DNA of 64,000 nucleotides from Colwellia echini. Its GTDB lineage: Bacteria > Pseudomonadota > Gammaproteobacteria > Enterobacterales > Alteromonadaceae. How positions within the stretch are numbered: the first letter of the stretch is position 1; each line of letters starts with the position of its first letter. The stretch covers positions 128,530 to 192,529 of the forward strand of contig NZ_PJAI02000005.1 in NCBI RefSeq assembly GCF_002843355.2, read 5' to 3'. Shown here piece by piece: positions 37,295-46,527 of this stretch. A program made the translations under genes and the position numbers. The notes under the pieces were generated by a model. The model was not told the origin of the DNA. It saw only the letters and a list, made by a program, of their open reading frames with translations, and ran no database searches.

Positions 37295-39745
37295 CTATTG
37301 CGGTTTCACTTCTAGTAATAGTACGCCTTCAGATTCCAGTTCAAATGTAGAGCTTAATGTATTGCTCGTCATTAAATCGGTTATAGTCGCAGACTTACCG
37401 TTTCTTAGTGTTAAGTTTAACTTAGCGGTATTGCGACCAAAATTTAGTATATTTACTAAATAACTCCCATCAGACTGCTTTACTGTTCGCCATGTAGTGG
37501 CTTTAAATGCCTCACCATTATCTTCAGTTATGGCGACGTCAGGCATTTGATCTGCAACTTCAGCAAGTGCTATTTTTTTGATTTTAGCAAGATCAGCGCT
37601 AGCTTCTAAAGTAATTAACTTACCTTTTCCTGCCTTCAACTTAGCAGCACGTTTTTGACTATACTCATTAAGTAATAAACTTTTTGCATCAACAATTACT
37701 GTGCCGCCAGCATTTAAATAAGATTGTAGTGCAGCGAATTCAGCGTCAGTAACATTTGGGTTATTGTAAACAATGACTGCTTCCCAACTACTGTTGTCTT
37801 GCTTTTCTATAATGTTTTTAGTCACAAAACCTAAAGGGAAACCTTCGAAAAATAATTCTTCATAAAGTTTAGAGCCCTTGGTCATGTAGTCTTCAGTATT
37901 AATCGCTGTTGTCTCAGAATAAAATAAACGTAATGGGCGTTTTTGCTCACGTAATTCGATAATTTCTTCAGAGAAACTGTTTAGGTCATACATAACCTGT
38001 GTAACTTCGTTAGTTACATGTGGTTGCATATTATTAGAACCAGCATAAGCACCACCAAGACCTGGATCGAAGAAGTCTAATTCACCTTCTAAACGATCTT
38101 CTGGCGAACCATCAGGATCACGTGCCCAGAACCATCCCATGTTGGCATCCATACCTAGTAAGGTAGCTAACCAATAAACACTACGTACATAACTGGTACG
38201 CGTATCTAAGTCACGCCATTGGCCTGAAGATAAGAAATGAGATTCAGAGTTAATGTTTATTTTATCTGGGGCAACTGATTCCATAAAGTCATGGAACATA
38301 GCGACTAATCCCCATGAATAGGCATATTTTTCTATCCATTCAGAAGATTTACCAGGTCTAATATTTTCACTACCAAACGCTTTAGCGTCATGACCTACCA
38401 TAGTCGTTAATTCAGCTAAGGCTTCAGTATCGATACCACCAGAGCGTGAGTCGTACATAAACATACGTGGCATTACTTTAATATGGGTGGCAGCATCAGC
38501 ATTAACAGAATGTAACTCATTTTGCATAAACGTAAACCAGTTTGTACTGCGGTCCATATTGTAACGAGACCAGTCGTACCAAATAGGTTGACCTAAAAGC
38601 TCAGGATCAATAGGAATTTCTATTTCTACTTTATCGAAGCTAGTAAAAGATGTTCCCCAGTTTTTATTCAAAGCGTTTAGATTACCGGCATATTTATTAT
38701 CTAACCAGCTACGAAAGTTATTTACGGTATAAGAAGAAATCGAAGTCATTTCTTCAAAGTTAGCTGTCCAGTGTCCTTTTTCAGCAAACCAATGTGGTTC
38801 ATTAGCTAAAACAAAGCCTAATTCAGTAACTTTTTTACCTTTAGTTAATTCGCCTGTTTCACGGATAATTTTACCCCATACATCACGTACAAGCGGATTA
38901 TCTATGTCAAAGCCAGTAAACAATGAGCGTCCTTTACGTACTTCTGGCTCTTGTTTTTCAACCCATTCAGGAATACCCATGATCCAAAAATATAAAAAAC
39001 CAACATTAGTATCAGGGATATCTGTTAATTCTTTCATTAAATCTTGATCAAATGTGCCATCTTCTTTTAATAAGAATGAGTTAATTGCACGGTCATGATC
39101 TACTGGATAAAGGTTTTCACCACCATGGTAGAGAGCACCTAGATGATCATTATAAATATCAGTATTTGTTAAAGGTTGGCCAACTGTTTTAGAGAAATAA
39201 TCGTAAGGGAAAATGGGCTTACCATTACTAATAAACATATTATCGCTAGCTTTAGTTCCTTGCCAATCAACTTTATTAACAGGACGACGTTTAATTTCAC
39301 CACGTAATTCTTGGCCTAATACATCGATACCCTTAGTTAAAATATCGATAACTTTTTGACGTTCAAAATCAGGTAGTTCTGCAGCTAATTCTACTTTGTC
39401 AGCTGCATAATAACGTTCATAGCCAAACGCCATTTCAATAGCTTTAGGATTAGCTTCATCCCAGTTCGCGAATTTAAGAAACTGTTCAGAGAACCAAACA
39501 ATTGTTTCTTCTCTAGCAACATCAATGTTTTTAGCGCGTGCTTGATCCATCATACTCAAAAGAGTTTTTAACTGTACTCGAGCTTCTTGCTCTAAAGCGC
39601 TTTGGGCTGAAATATCTGTCTCAGCAACTTCAACCGCCTCAACTGCAACTTGAGGGGTGTTAACCTGAGTACTCTGTTCTTGACTACAACCAGTAGTTAA
39701 TAAAAGAGCTGAAGCAATAGCTACTCCTATGAGTGTTCTATTCAT
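37295..39745 (-). CDS. Clan GH-A (GH42/GH167-like) galactanase lipoprotein
   Basis: This 816-residue protein has a lipoprotein signal (LLLTTGC). After a charged N-terminal region (about 25-150) comes a TIM barrel with LANEPHWFA (the Asn-Glu of the acid/base) and later INSESHFLS (candidate nucleophile strand). A GATase-like domain follows (about 640-720; VIVYNNPNVTD, GGTVIVDAK), as in GH42 trimerisation domains, and a small C-terminal beta domain. GH42 beta-galactosidases and GH167-type enzymes of carrageenan loci share this layout; I cannot decide the family by eye. It is expected to release galactose-containing units at the outer membrane. Monocistronic, with operator 65 bp upstream and three terminators downstream. 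Confidence 0.8.
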   Translation of the reverse strand: MNRTLIGVAIASALLLTTGCSQEQSTQVNTPQVAVEAVEVAETDISAQSALEQEARVQLKTLLSMMDQARAKNIDVAREETIVWFSEQFLKFANWDEANPKAIEMAFGYERYYAADKVELAAELPDFERQKVIDILTKGIDVLGQELRGEIKRRPVNKVDWQGTKASDNMFISNGKPIFPYDYFSKTVGQPLTNTDIYNDHLGALYHGGENLYPVDHDRAINSFLLKEDGTFDQDLMKELTDIPDTNVGFLYFWIMGIPEWVEKQEPEVRKGRSLFTGFDIDNPLVRDVWGKIIRETGELTKGKKVTELGFVLANEPHWFAEKGHWTANFEEMTSISSYTVNNFRSWLDNKYAGNLNALNKNWGTSFTSFDKVEIEIPIDPELLGQPIWYDWSRYNMDRSTNWFTFMQNELHSVNADAATHIKVMPRMFMYDSRSGGIDTEALAELTTMVGHDAKAFGSENIRPGKSSEWIEKYAYSWGLVAMFHDFMESVAPDKININSESHFLSSGQWRDLDTRTSYVRSVYWLATLLGMDANMGWFWARDPDGSPEDRLEGELDFFDPGLGGAYAGSNNMQPHVTNEVTQVMYDLNSFSEEIIELREQKRPLRLFYSETTAINTEDYMTKGSKLYEELFFEGFPLGFVTKNIIEKQDNSSWEAVIVYNNPNVTDAEFAALQSYLNAGGTVIVDAKSLLLNEYSQKRAAKLKAGKGKLITLEASADLAKIKKIALAEVADQMPDVAITEDNGEAFKATTWRTVKQSDGSYLVNILNFGRNTAKLNLTLRNGKSATITDLMTSNTLSSTFELESEGVLLLEVKPQ

Positions 39746-39809
39746 GATTTATCTCACTGTGGTTCATTAACAAATTTATTTATACAATTACACCACATAA
39801 TACATACAT

Positions 39810-39824
39810 AAACATCATATGTAT
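39810..39824. promoter_or_regulatory. Candidate PUL operator before the GH-A lipoprotein gene
   Basis: AAACATCATATGTAT matches 14 of 15 bases of the core (in reverse orientation), 65 bp upstream of the start. Confidence 0.6.
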
Positions 39825-39874
39825 ACAGTATTATGAAGTGATTGCGTCTTTTACGGTTAAAGCGCACAAAATAT

Positions 39875-39900
39875 AAAAGACCGAATGTTATTCGGCCTTC
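39875..39900 (-). terminator. Intrinsic terminator after the 776-residue-frame GH82-like gene
   Basis: Stem AGGCCGAA / TTCGGTCT followed by TTTTA on the minus strand, 43 bp after the stop. Confidence 0.75.
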
Positions 39901-39943
39901 ACATGATTATTAAATATACTTTAAATACATTAGGTTAGTAATT

Positions 39944-42220
39944 TTATTTATTTATAAAATCAGTTGCTTTCGTACCATTTGGCTCGCGCATATCACCTCT
40001 ATATAAAATTAATGTATTTTCAGGTAAACCATTTGAAGTGATATTTGCCTGGGTGAAGTCAACAGGATAAAAGCCTTCTGTTGCTGACTCATCACCTACT
40101 TCTGTAGCAGATAACATAGATAAAGCTAAAACAGGCGCAGTTGGAAAAATCTTATACCAGCGTGTACCTGATGGGTTATCAAAGCTGTTAGGTGTCAGTG
40201 CAGCTAGTTGTGCAGCCGTTTGTGTGCCTGTAATTGTTTTTTCTTGTAAATCCGCTCGTGTTAATTGATCCATACGTTTGCCGTGTAAGTTAGCTAAGTA
40301 TTGACGATGTGCATCAGTAATTAAATAGGTGATATTATTACCTACTTCTGCAACAGGAGTATTAAACACGGTTTGTGTTAATGAAATATCGCCTTTAATC
40401 ACTAAATTATTAATTCGACCACGGGTTAAATCACGACAACTTGCTTTACAATTAAACGATCCTTTACCCACAAGTAGTGCGGTTCCGCTATCAATCGCTT
40501 CAATATTTTCAACAGTAATGTCTTTCATTATTTTAGAGTGTGGTTTTAACCAAACACCGGTAAAACCGTTTGTTACTTTCACATTAGAGATATTGATTTT
40601 ATTCATTGATGATAAGTAAGGGCCTGAACGGTTAAAGTTATCATTGTCTGTACCATTACCCGCTTCTAAACGAACTCCGATGCCATTTACCGCTTCAATA
40701 TTATTAATTTCTATCCAGTCGCCACCGTATACTTGTACTACACCATAACCAGTATGCGAATTAGTTGCACTAATGTTGTTAATCGAACCTTTGAGCGGGG
40801 TACGACCATAAGTAGGATTGCGTTGAATAGCGAACATATCAGGCACAATACGTCCACGATTATCAATAAAATCACCATCACTATTTGTGGCTAACGGGGT
40901 ATTAATAATATTCATAGGTATATTGGTACCACCATCGTTATCGTAACGCTCTTCTAAAAAGACAGGTGTTGAGCCAAAGCGCCATGCATATGCGCCGTCT
41001 TTGTAATCTGCGTCAGCAAACATTTGAATAGCAACTGACTCAGTATGGTTGTCGCGAATATAGATATCTGAAATGGCAAAGTTTTCGACATAAAATAAGC
41101 CAACCGGAATAGCGCGAGTTAAATTAACCACACCATTACCGTTGCCGCCATTCATATAACCATAATTGTGCGGCATATTGGTGGTAGCATCAATCGTAAA
41201 CTTTCTACCTGGTATCGTTGATCTTATTTCAACATTTTCAACTCGCTCTGATAGTAAATTTGAAGGTCCATTACTACGGCCAAACGAAAATAAAAACTGT
41301 TTGTTAGGGTTGCTGTTGGCGTTTCCTGTTGGGTGTGTATTTTCTTTAATACCACGCATTTCTAAAACAACGCCAGGCTCTACTTCGATACGTACATTTG
41401 AAGGCACCGCAATGTGCGATAAACTGAAACGTTTTTGTGTGCCGTTAGCTCGTAAAATAACAACGCCACCATTAGTTTCGTTTTTAGCGCGATTTAAAGC
41501 ACTTTTTAAACGTGCTGTATCGTTTATTAAATTGGTAAAATTCGATACTGCCATTAATTCGGTAGGATTCTCATCAAATACTTTGTTTTCAAAAAAACCA
41601 ATATTAGGACCGGTATAACCTTCTAAGTCAGTATCGGTTGGTAATGAACCACTAGGCGGTAACGTTATCGTCGGTGGAGTGGCGCCAGATGCGTCAACAA
41701 GTTTGCCAACAGCGGCAATATCGCGTACACCAACAGTATGGTTGTTTGGCGACTGTAGAAAAAATCGTAATTCATCCGCTTCGATATTAGGATCTGCAGT
41801 AAACCTTGTCCAGCCACCGTTATCAGTGGTTTGCCATGGCACTAGGTTTTTCCATGTTCCCTCTACTTTGTGCTGTACACGCCATCGGGATACTTGTTGA
41901 TTAGCTGAGTTATCCTCTCGTAATGAGAAACTTAAATTATTAGCTGTAGGAAATTCAAAGCTAACCCATGCACTATTGCTAGTTGATTTAGCTTCTTGTG
42001 AAATATCACCAGATAAAACATTTGTTAATACATCAATATCCCAGCTATTACTGGCATTTGAAAACGTGTCGTTGGTAGCTAAATCAAAGGTTTCACCTAC
42101 TTCAACAGCCATCGCAGGGAATAAGCTTGCGCCTAGAATGATGGTTGTTAGTAAGCTTCGAACTGCTATTTTTTTGGGGGTATTAATTATTCTGGTTTTT
42201 ATATTGTTATTTTTATTCAT
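39944..42220 (-). CDS. GH82-like beta-helix enzyme (iota-carrageenase family), copy 1
   Basis: I chose the ATG at 42220 (MNKNNNIKTR...), preceded by GAGGA. The frame extends 54 bp further up. The 758-residue protein has a signal peptide ending FPAMA. An N-terminal galactose-binding-like module (about 45-180) is followed by a right-handed beta-helix (about 220-620). Blocks resemble what I recall of the Alteromonas iota-carrageenase CgiA: SNVRIEVEPGVVLEM, GYGVVQVYGGD, VRLEAG and WLKPHSKIM. E519 in RLEAG aligns with the reported acid Glu245. The Asp two residues later (Asp247 in CgiA) is Gly here, so activity or specificity may differ. Roughly 75-80% identical to the neighbour over the catalytic part. 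Confidence 0.8.
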   Translation of the reverse strand: MNKNNNIKTRIINTPKKIAVRSLLTTIILGASLFPAMAVEVGETFDLATNDTFSNASNSWDIDVLTNVLSGDISQEAKSTSNSAWVSFEFPTANNLSFSLREDNSANQQVSRWRVQHKVEGTWKNLVPWQTTDNGGWTRFTADPNIEADELRFFLQSPNNHTVGVRDIAAVGKLVDASGATPPTITLPPSGSLPTDTDLEGYTGPNIGFFENKVFDENPTELMAVSNFTNLINDTARLKSALNRAKNETNGGVVILRANGTQKRFSLSHIAVPSNVRIEVEPGVVLEMRGIKENTHPTGNANSNPNKQFLFSFGRSNGPSNLLSERVENVEIRSTIPGRKFTIDATTNMPHNYGYMNGGNGNGVVNLTRAIPVGLFYVENFAISDIYIRDNHTESVAIQMFADADYKDGAYAWRFGSTPVFLEERYDNDGGTNIPMNIINTPLATNSDGDFIDNRGRIVPDMFAIQRNPTYGRTPLKGSINNISATNSHTGYGVVQVYGGDWIEINNIEAVNGIGVRLEAGNGTDNDNFNRSGPYLSSMNKINISNVKVTNGFTGVWLKPHSKIMKDITVENIEAIDSGTALLVGKGSFNCKASCRDLTRGRINNLVIKGDISLTQTVFNTPVAEVGNNITYLITDAHRQYLANLHGKRMDQLTRADLQEKTITGTQTAAQLAALTPNSFDNPSGTRWYKIFPTAPVLALSMLSATEVGDESATEGFYPVDFTQANITSNGLPENTLILYRGDMREPNGTKATDFINK

Positions 42221-42296
42221 TTGCATAGTCCTCATTTTTAATTGTTTTACTAATCCATTTTTATTGTATTTCATTCCTGATTTATTCTGTTTTCAT

Positions 42297-42329
42297 CAAA
42301 AAAGGGGGAAAGCATTACACTTTCCCCCT
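42297..42329 (-). terminator. Intrinsic terminator between the two GH82-like genes
   Basis: Perfect 10-bp stem AGGGGGAAAG / CTTTCCCCCT followed by TTTTTT on the minus strand, right after the upstream GH82-like gene. It makes the downstream paralogue partly independent. Confidence 0.8.
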
Positions 42330-42345
42330 CCCTTCAAGATTAAAA

Positions 42346-44994
42346 TTATTTATTTATAAAATCAGTAGCTTCTGTCCCATTTGGCTCACGCATATCACCT
42401 CTATACAAAATCAAGGTACTTTCAGGTAAACCATTTGATGTGATGTTAGCTTGACTAAAATCTACAGGATAAAAACCTTCTGTTGCTGACTCATCACCCA
42501 CTTCTGTAGCTGACAACATAGATAAAGCTAATACAGGTGCTGTTGGGAAGATTTTGTACCAACGTGTACCTGATGGATTATCAAAACTTTCAGGTGTAAG
42601 TGCAGCTAACTGTTCTTCTGTTTGCTCACCTGTAATCGTTTTTTGTTGTAAGTCACCACGAGTAAGTTGGTCAACATTTTTGCCGTTTAAATCAGCTAAG
42701 TATTGACGGTTAGTATCATTAATCAAATAGGTAATGTTATTACCAACTTCAGCAACTGGTGCATCAAATACCGTTTGTGTTAAAGAAATATCACCTTTAA
42801 TGACTAAGTTATTTATGCGACCTCGGGTTAAATCACGACAACTTTCTTTACAGTTAAACGACCCCTTACCTACAAGTATCGCTGTACCTGTATCAATAGC
42901 TTGGATATTTTCAACTGTGATATCTTTCATTATTTTAGAATGTGGTTTTAACCAAACACCGGTAAAGCCGTTTGTTACTTTCACGTTAGAAATATTAATT
43001 TTATTCATTGAGGATAAGTAAGGGCCTGAACGGTTAAAGTTATCGTTGTCAGTACCGTTACCCGCTTCTAAACGAACACCTATGCCATTGAATGCTTCAA
43101 TATTGTCAATTTCTATCCAGTCTCCACCGTATACTTGCACAACACCGTAACCAGTATGAGAGTGACTTGCTTTAATATTTTTAATCGAACCTTTAACTGG
43201 TGTTCTGCCATAGGTAGGGTTACGTTTAATAGCAAACATATCAGCAACAATTTCATCATTTTCGTTTAAGAAATTAGCAAAACTATCTGTTTTCAATGGT
43301 ACGTTACTTGATCCTTCAAGTTGGTTAGTGCCATCAGGATTATCTTTAACATAACGTTCTTCTAAATAGATAGGTTTAGAGCCAAAACGCCACGCATATG
43401 CACCATCTTTATAATCAGCATCGGCAAACATTTGTACAGCAACTGATTCAGTATGATTATCTTCAATGTTGATATCTGAAATAGCGAAGTTTTTCACATA
43501 GAACAAGCCTATAGGAATAGCACGAGTTAAATTAACCACCCCATTGCCGTTACCACCATCCATATAACCGTAGTTATGTGGCATATTAGTTGTTGCATCT
43601 ATGGTGAATTTTTCACCTGGTACTGTTGATCTTACTTCAACGTTTTCGATACGTTCAGCTAATAAATTACCAGGGCCATTACTACGACCAAATGAGAATA
43701 AAAATTGACGATTAGGTTTATTTATATTGTTGGCTTCATTCTGACTAGTTGGATAAAGGTCCTCCTTGATACCACGCATTTCAAGTACAACCCCAGGCTC
43801 TACCTCAATACGTATATTTGAAGGAACTGCAATGTGCGATAAGCTGAAACGATTTTGACCATTAGCATTTGCGCGTAATATTACAACACCACCATCCTCT
43901 TCATTTTTTGATTGATTTAATGCTGTTTTTAAGCGGCTTGTATCATTCACTGTATCTGAAAATACCTCTTCAGCTACCAACTCTTTGGGCTCAAGATCAG
44001 AAACTTTATTTTCAAAAAAGCCTACATCAACTGTACTCACTCCATTTTCGTCAGTGTAACTTGTATAGCCCGTTAAATCGGTATCTAGCATGCCATCAGC
44101 AGGATTTGGTGTAGGGTTTGGATCAGGTTGTGCGCCATTAGCTTCACTAATAACTTTAAGTTGATTAATACCTAAATTAGCACCCTCTGCTCCTCTAAAT
44201 CTAAAACGCACTTTTGTCGCTGAAATATTAGCATCAGCTTTATAAGTGTTTAAGCCTGAACTTGCATCGCCCCAGGTTTTAAGTACCACCCAACCATTTT
44301 CATTTTGTTGAGCTACTTCCCAACTGGTCACTAGGTTTTCTGGTGTATTGTCTTGTGAAAAACTAAAAATAAGATTATTGCTTTCAACTATTTCAAAAAT
44401 AATATAAACATTCGCATCAGCCGCGCCAATAAGCGTGGCAACCGCTTCTTGTGTATCAGTACCTTCAACTACACTTGATAATACAGCGCTATCCCAATGA
44501 GCGCTTGGAGCCATAGTAGCTACTGATAATAGGCTTTTAGCGGGTTCAACCTCATCGGCACCGTCATTATTATCTGTGTCATCAGTATTATCTGCACCGT
44601 CAGTATTATCTGCGCCGTCAGTATTATCTGTGCCGCCGGTATTATCTGTGCCGCCAGTATTATCTGTGCCGCCGGTATTATCTGTGCCGTCAGTATTATC
44701 TGTGCCGCCAGTATTATCTGTACCGTCAGTATTACCTGTGCCGTCAGTATTATCTGTGCCGCCAGTATTATCTGTGCCGCCAGTATTATCTGTGCCGCCA
44801 GTATTATCTGTACCGTCAGTATTACCTGTGCCTCCTGTATTATCTGTACCGTCAGTATTACCTGTGCCGTCAGTATTATCTGTATTCTCGTCTATAACGA
44901 CTGGTTCATCAGGATTGATTGAGTCCCCACAACCGGTTGTTAATAACGCCGTTGCTGTAACAATTGCTAAAGTTAATTTGTTATTTATTATCAT
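42346..44994 (-). CDS. GH82-like beta-helix enzyme (iota-carrageenase family), lipoprotein, copy 2
   Basis: This 882-residue protein has a lipoprotein signal (MIINNKLTLAIV..., lipobox LTTGC) nearly identical to that of the GH16 at 27.3 kb. A long Asp/Asn/Thr/Gly repeat linker (about 35-145) is followed by a divergent copy of the galactose-binding-like module (about 150-285) and the beta-helix (about 310-740). E643 in RLEAG is the candidate catalytic acid, and the partner Asp is again Gly. The first copy seems secreted and this one is lipid-anchored, so the pair may work on polymer outside and at the cell surface. The candidate operator and the divergent GntR regulator gene lie just upstream. 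Confidence 0.8.
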   Translation of the reverse strand: MIINNKLTLAIVTATALLTTGCGDSINPDEPVVIDENTDNTDGTGNTDGTDNTGGTGNTDGTDNTGGTDNTGGTDNTGGTDNTDGTGNTDGTDNTGGTDNTDGTDNTGGTDNTGGTDNTGGTDNTDGADNTDGADNTDDTDNNDGADEVEPAKSLLSVATMAPSAHWDSAVLSSVVEGTDTQEAVATLIGAADANVYIIFEIVESNNLIFSFSQDNTPENLVTSWEVAQQNENGWVVLKTWGDASSGLNTYKADANISATKVRFRFRGAEGANLGINQLKVISEANGAQPDPNPTPNPADGMLDTDLTGYTSYTDENGVSTVDVGFFENKVSDLEPKELVAEEVFSDTVNDTSRLKTALNQSKNEEDGGVVILRANANGQNRFSLSHIAVPSNIRIEVEPGVVLEMRGIKEDLYPTSQNEANNINKPNRQFLFSFGRSNGPGNLLAERIENVEVRSTVPGEKFTIDATTNMPHNYGYMDGGNGNGVVNLTRAIPIGLFYVKNFAISDINIEDNHTESVAVQMFADADYKDGAYAWRFGSKPIYLEERYVKDNPDGTNQLEGSSNVPLKTDSFANFLNENDEIVADMFAIKRNPTYGRTPVKGSIKNIKASHSHTGYGVVQVYGGDWIEIDNIEAFNGIGVRLEAGNGTDNDNFNRSGPYLSSMNKINISNVKVTNGFTGVWLKPHSKIMKDITVENIQAIDTGTAILVGKGSFNCKESCRDLTRGRINNLVIKGDISLTQTVFDAPVAEVGNNITYLINDTNRQYLADLNGKNVDQLTRGDLQQKTITGEQTEEQLAALTPESFDNPSGTRWYKIFPTAPVLALSMLSATEVGDESATEGFYPVDFSQANITSNGLPESTLILYRGDMREPNGTEATDFINK
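44573..44885. repeat. 18-bp coding tandem repeat (DNTDGT / DNTGGT linker)
   Basis: About 17 units encode a flexible acidic linker in the lipid-anchored GH82-like protein. Units fall in two or three alternating types, which suggests block-wise expansion. Length is probably variable between strains. Confidence 0.9.
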
Positions 44995-45162
44995 ACTTAT
45001 TACCTATTTTTTGAAAAAGCTACTTTTTTGACTAATTTTTAGTGCTTTGCAATTTCATATAAATCAATGATTTTATCGCTTACACTTTGTTTTTTTAATT
45101 TCCATTTTCTATTTAATTCTATGACGCTGGTTATATAATGTACATTAACATGATACAATAGT

Positions 45163-45177
45163 AAACATCATATGTTT
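45163..45177. promoter_or_regulatory. Candidate operator between GH82-like gene and GntR regulator gene
   Basis: AAACATCATATGTTT is the exact reverse complement of the core at 15485, 27387 and 36657. It lies 169 bp from the GH82-like start and 190 bp from the regulator start, so it could control both. Confidence 0.7.
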
Positions 45178-45367
45178 GTAGTTGTACGGAAATGTATTAA
45201 ATATCATATAATCAATTGATATTTAATTAAAAAAACAACTTTTACGGTGTTTTATCTTAATTAGTAATGAGCAATACATGTTATGCAGATTGATTTCAAT
45301 AGTGGTAAAAAGTGTAGAAGTGTTATAAAAAAACCATAGAATTAAAATATTTTGTCAAGGAATAATA

Positions 45368-46120
45368 ATGAGTAACCGCAGGTTATTTTGGCGTATCGTT
45401 GAAAGTATTGAAGCGTCAATAGATTCTGGTCATTACGCTATTGGATGCCGATTACCCCCAGAAAGAGCCCTTGCTGAAATATATAATGTTAGTAGACCAA
45501 CAATCAGAGAAGCAATAATAGCCTTGGAAGTCAGAGGTCGTATAGAAGTAAAAACTGGATCAGGGGTTTATGTACTTGAGGATGCAACTAGAACTAGCTC
45601 GACTAAAATTTTGAATGCTTTTGAGGTTACTCATGCTAGAGCACTTATTGAGGGTGAAGTTGCCGCTATCGCAGCTACCACAATTAATAAAGAAGAGCTT
45701 AAACAACTACATGCAACTATCATTACTATGAAAAATGAAAACAACATTGAAACAGCAGACGAAGAGTTCCATAAGGTTTTAGCTAAATCGACTAGAAATG
45801 GTGCTATGATTTTATCAGTTCAGAACCTTTGGAAGCTACGCTCGTTAACACCTGAGATTATCAATGATTATAACCGTGTTTGTATTCGTGATAACAAACA
45901 AACACTCACTGAACATAAAGCCATATACACTGCTTTAAAATCAGGTAACGCTTCTAAAGCACGACAAGCAATGCACAACCATTTCAATCGATTAATTAAT
46001 TCACAATTTGAGGCTGTGGAATCAAAAACACTTGAAGAAGTTAAACGTAAAAACAATGAGAAAAGAGAGCTCTACTCTATACCCGCGTTAAAATTAACCA
46101 ACTCTAGTATTTTATTATAA
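45368..46120 (+). CDS. GntR-family (FadR subfamily) transcriptional regulator
   Basis: This 250-residue protein has an N-terminal winged helix (about 5-70) with the GntR signature GCRLPPERALAEIYNVSRPTIREAIIALE and VKTGSGVYV. The FCD-type all-helical effector domain (about 90-215) has EFH and HNHF metal/ligand positions. FadR-subfamily members usually repress sugar-acid or organic-acid genes and release DNA on ligand binding. It is divergent from the GH82-like operon with the AAACAT/ATGTTT palindrome between. This makes it the best candidate for the regulator that binds all copies of that palindrome. Ligand could be an (anhydro)galactonate or a deoxyketo-sugar acid; this is inference. Confidence 0.9.
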   Translation: MSNRRLFWRIVESIEASIDSGHYAIGCRLPPERALAEIYNVSRPTIREAIIALEVRGRIEVKTGSGVYVLEDATRTSSTKILNAFEVTHARALIEGEVAAIAATTINKEELKQLHATIITMKNENNIETADEEFHKVLAKSTRNGAMILSVQNLWKLRSLTPEIINDYNRVCIRDNKQTLTEHKAIYTALKSGNASKARQAMHNHFNRLINSQFEAVESKTLEEVKRKNNEKRELYSIPALKLTNSSILL

Positions 46121-46527
46121 ATGGGCTGTATTTATGATGACGTACAAAATTACTAACTCAATTTACTAATGTTTTTTCGATATATATCTACAATTTGGTA
46201 AACAAGTTCATAGACTAGGTTTCGTATTTATTGTGACAGCTAGACTATGATTATCTTTATTATTATACCTAAATAGATATTATAACCATTCCATTAAATA
46301 TGTGATTATTTATATTTGTGAAAATATCCAACTACGTCGTTATTTAAAAATTAGAATAACTAGGTATAAAATAGAACACCGACTTAATGGAACTGGTATT
46401 AGCAAGCTATTTTACCGTTTTTACGTTGACGGGTTTTGTGGTTTAACTCCATTTCAATATTCTTCTTAAAAAGTAGTGTTCGTTAAGGTTATATATTTCT
46501 AATGTCTGTGGAGGTTTTAAAAATACT
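46121..46527. other. Intergenic region without recognisable features
   Basis: About 0.4 kb of AT-rich DNA between the GntR regulator and the periplasmic protein gene. I see no gene, operator copy or strong hairpin; it presumably holds the promoter of the gene at 46528. Confidence 0.4.

Noticed and set aside
44573-44885. Regular short repeats resembling a CRISPR array
   Set aside because: Units are 18 bp and contiguous without spacers, in frame with the GH82-like lipoprotein and encoding its linker.
44576-45031. Long + strand frame of Val/Leu/Ser/Pro repeats
   Set aside because: Antisense image of the 18-bp linker repeat of the GH82-like gene.
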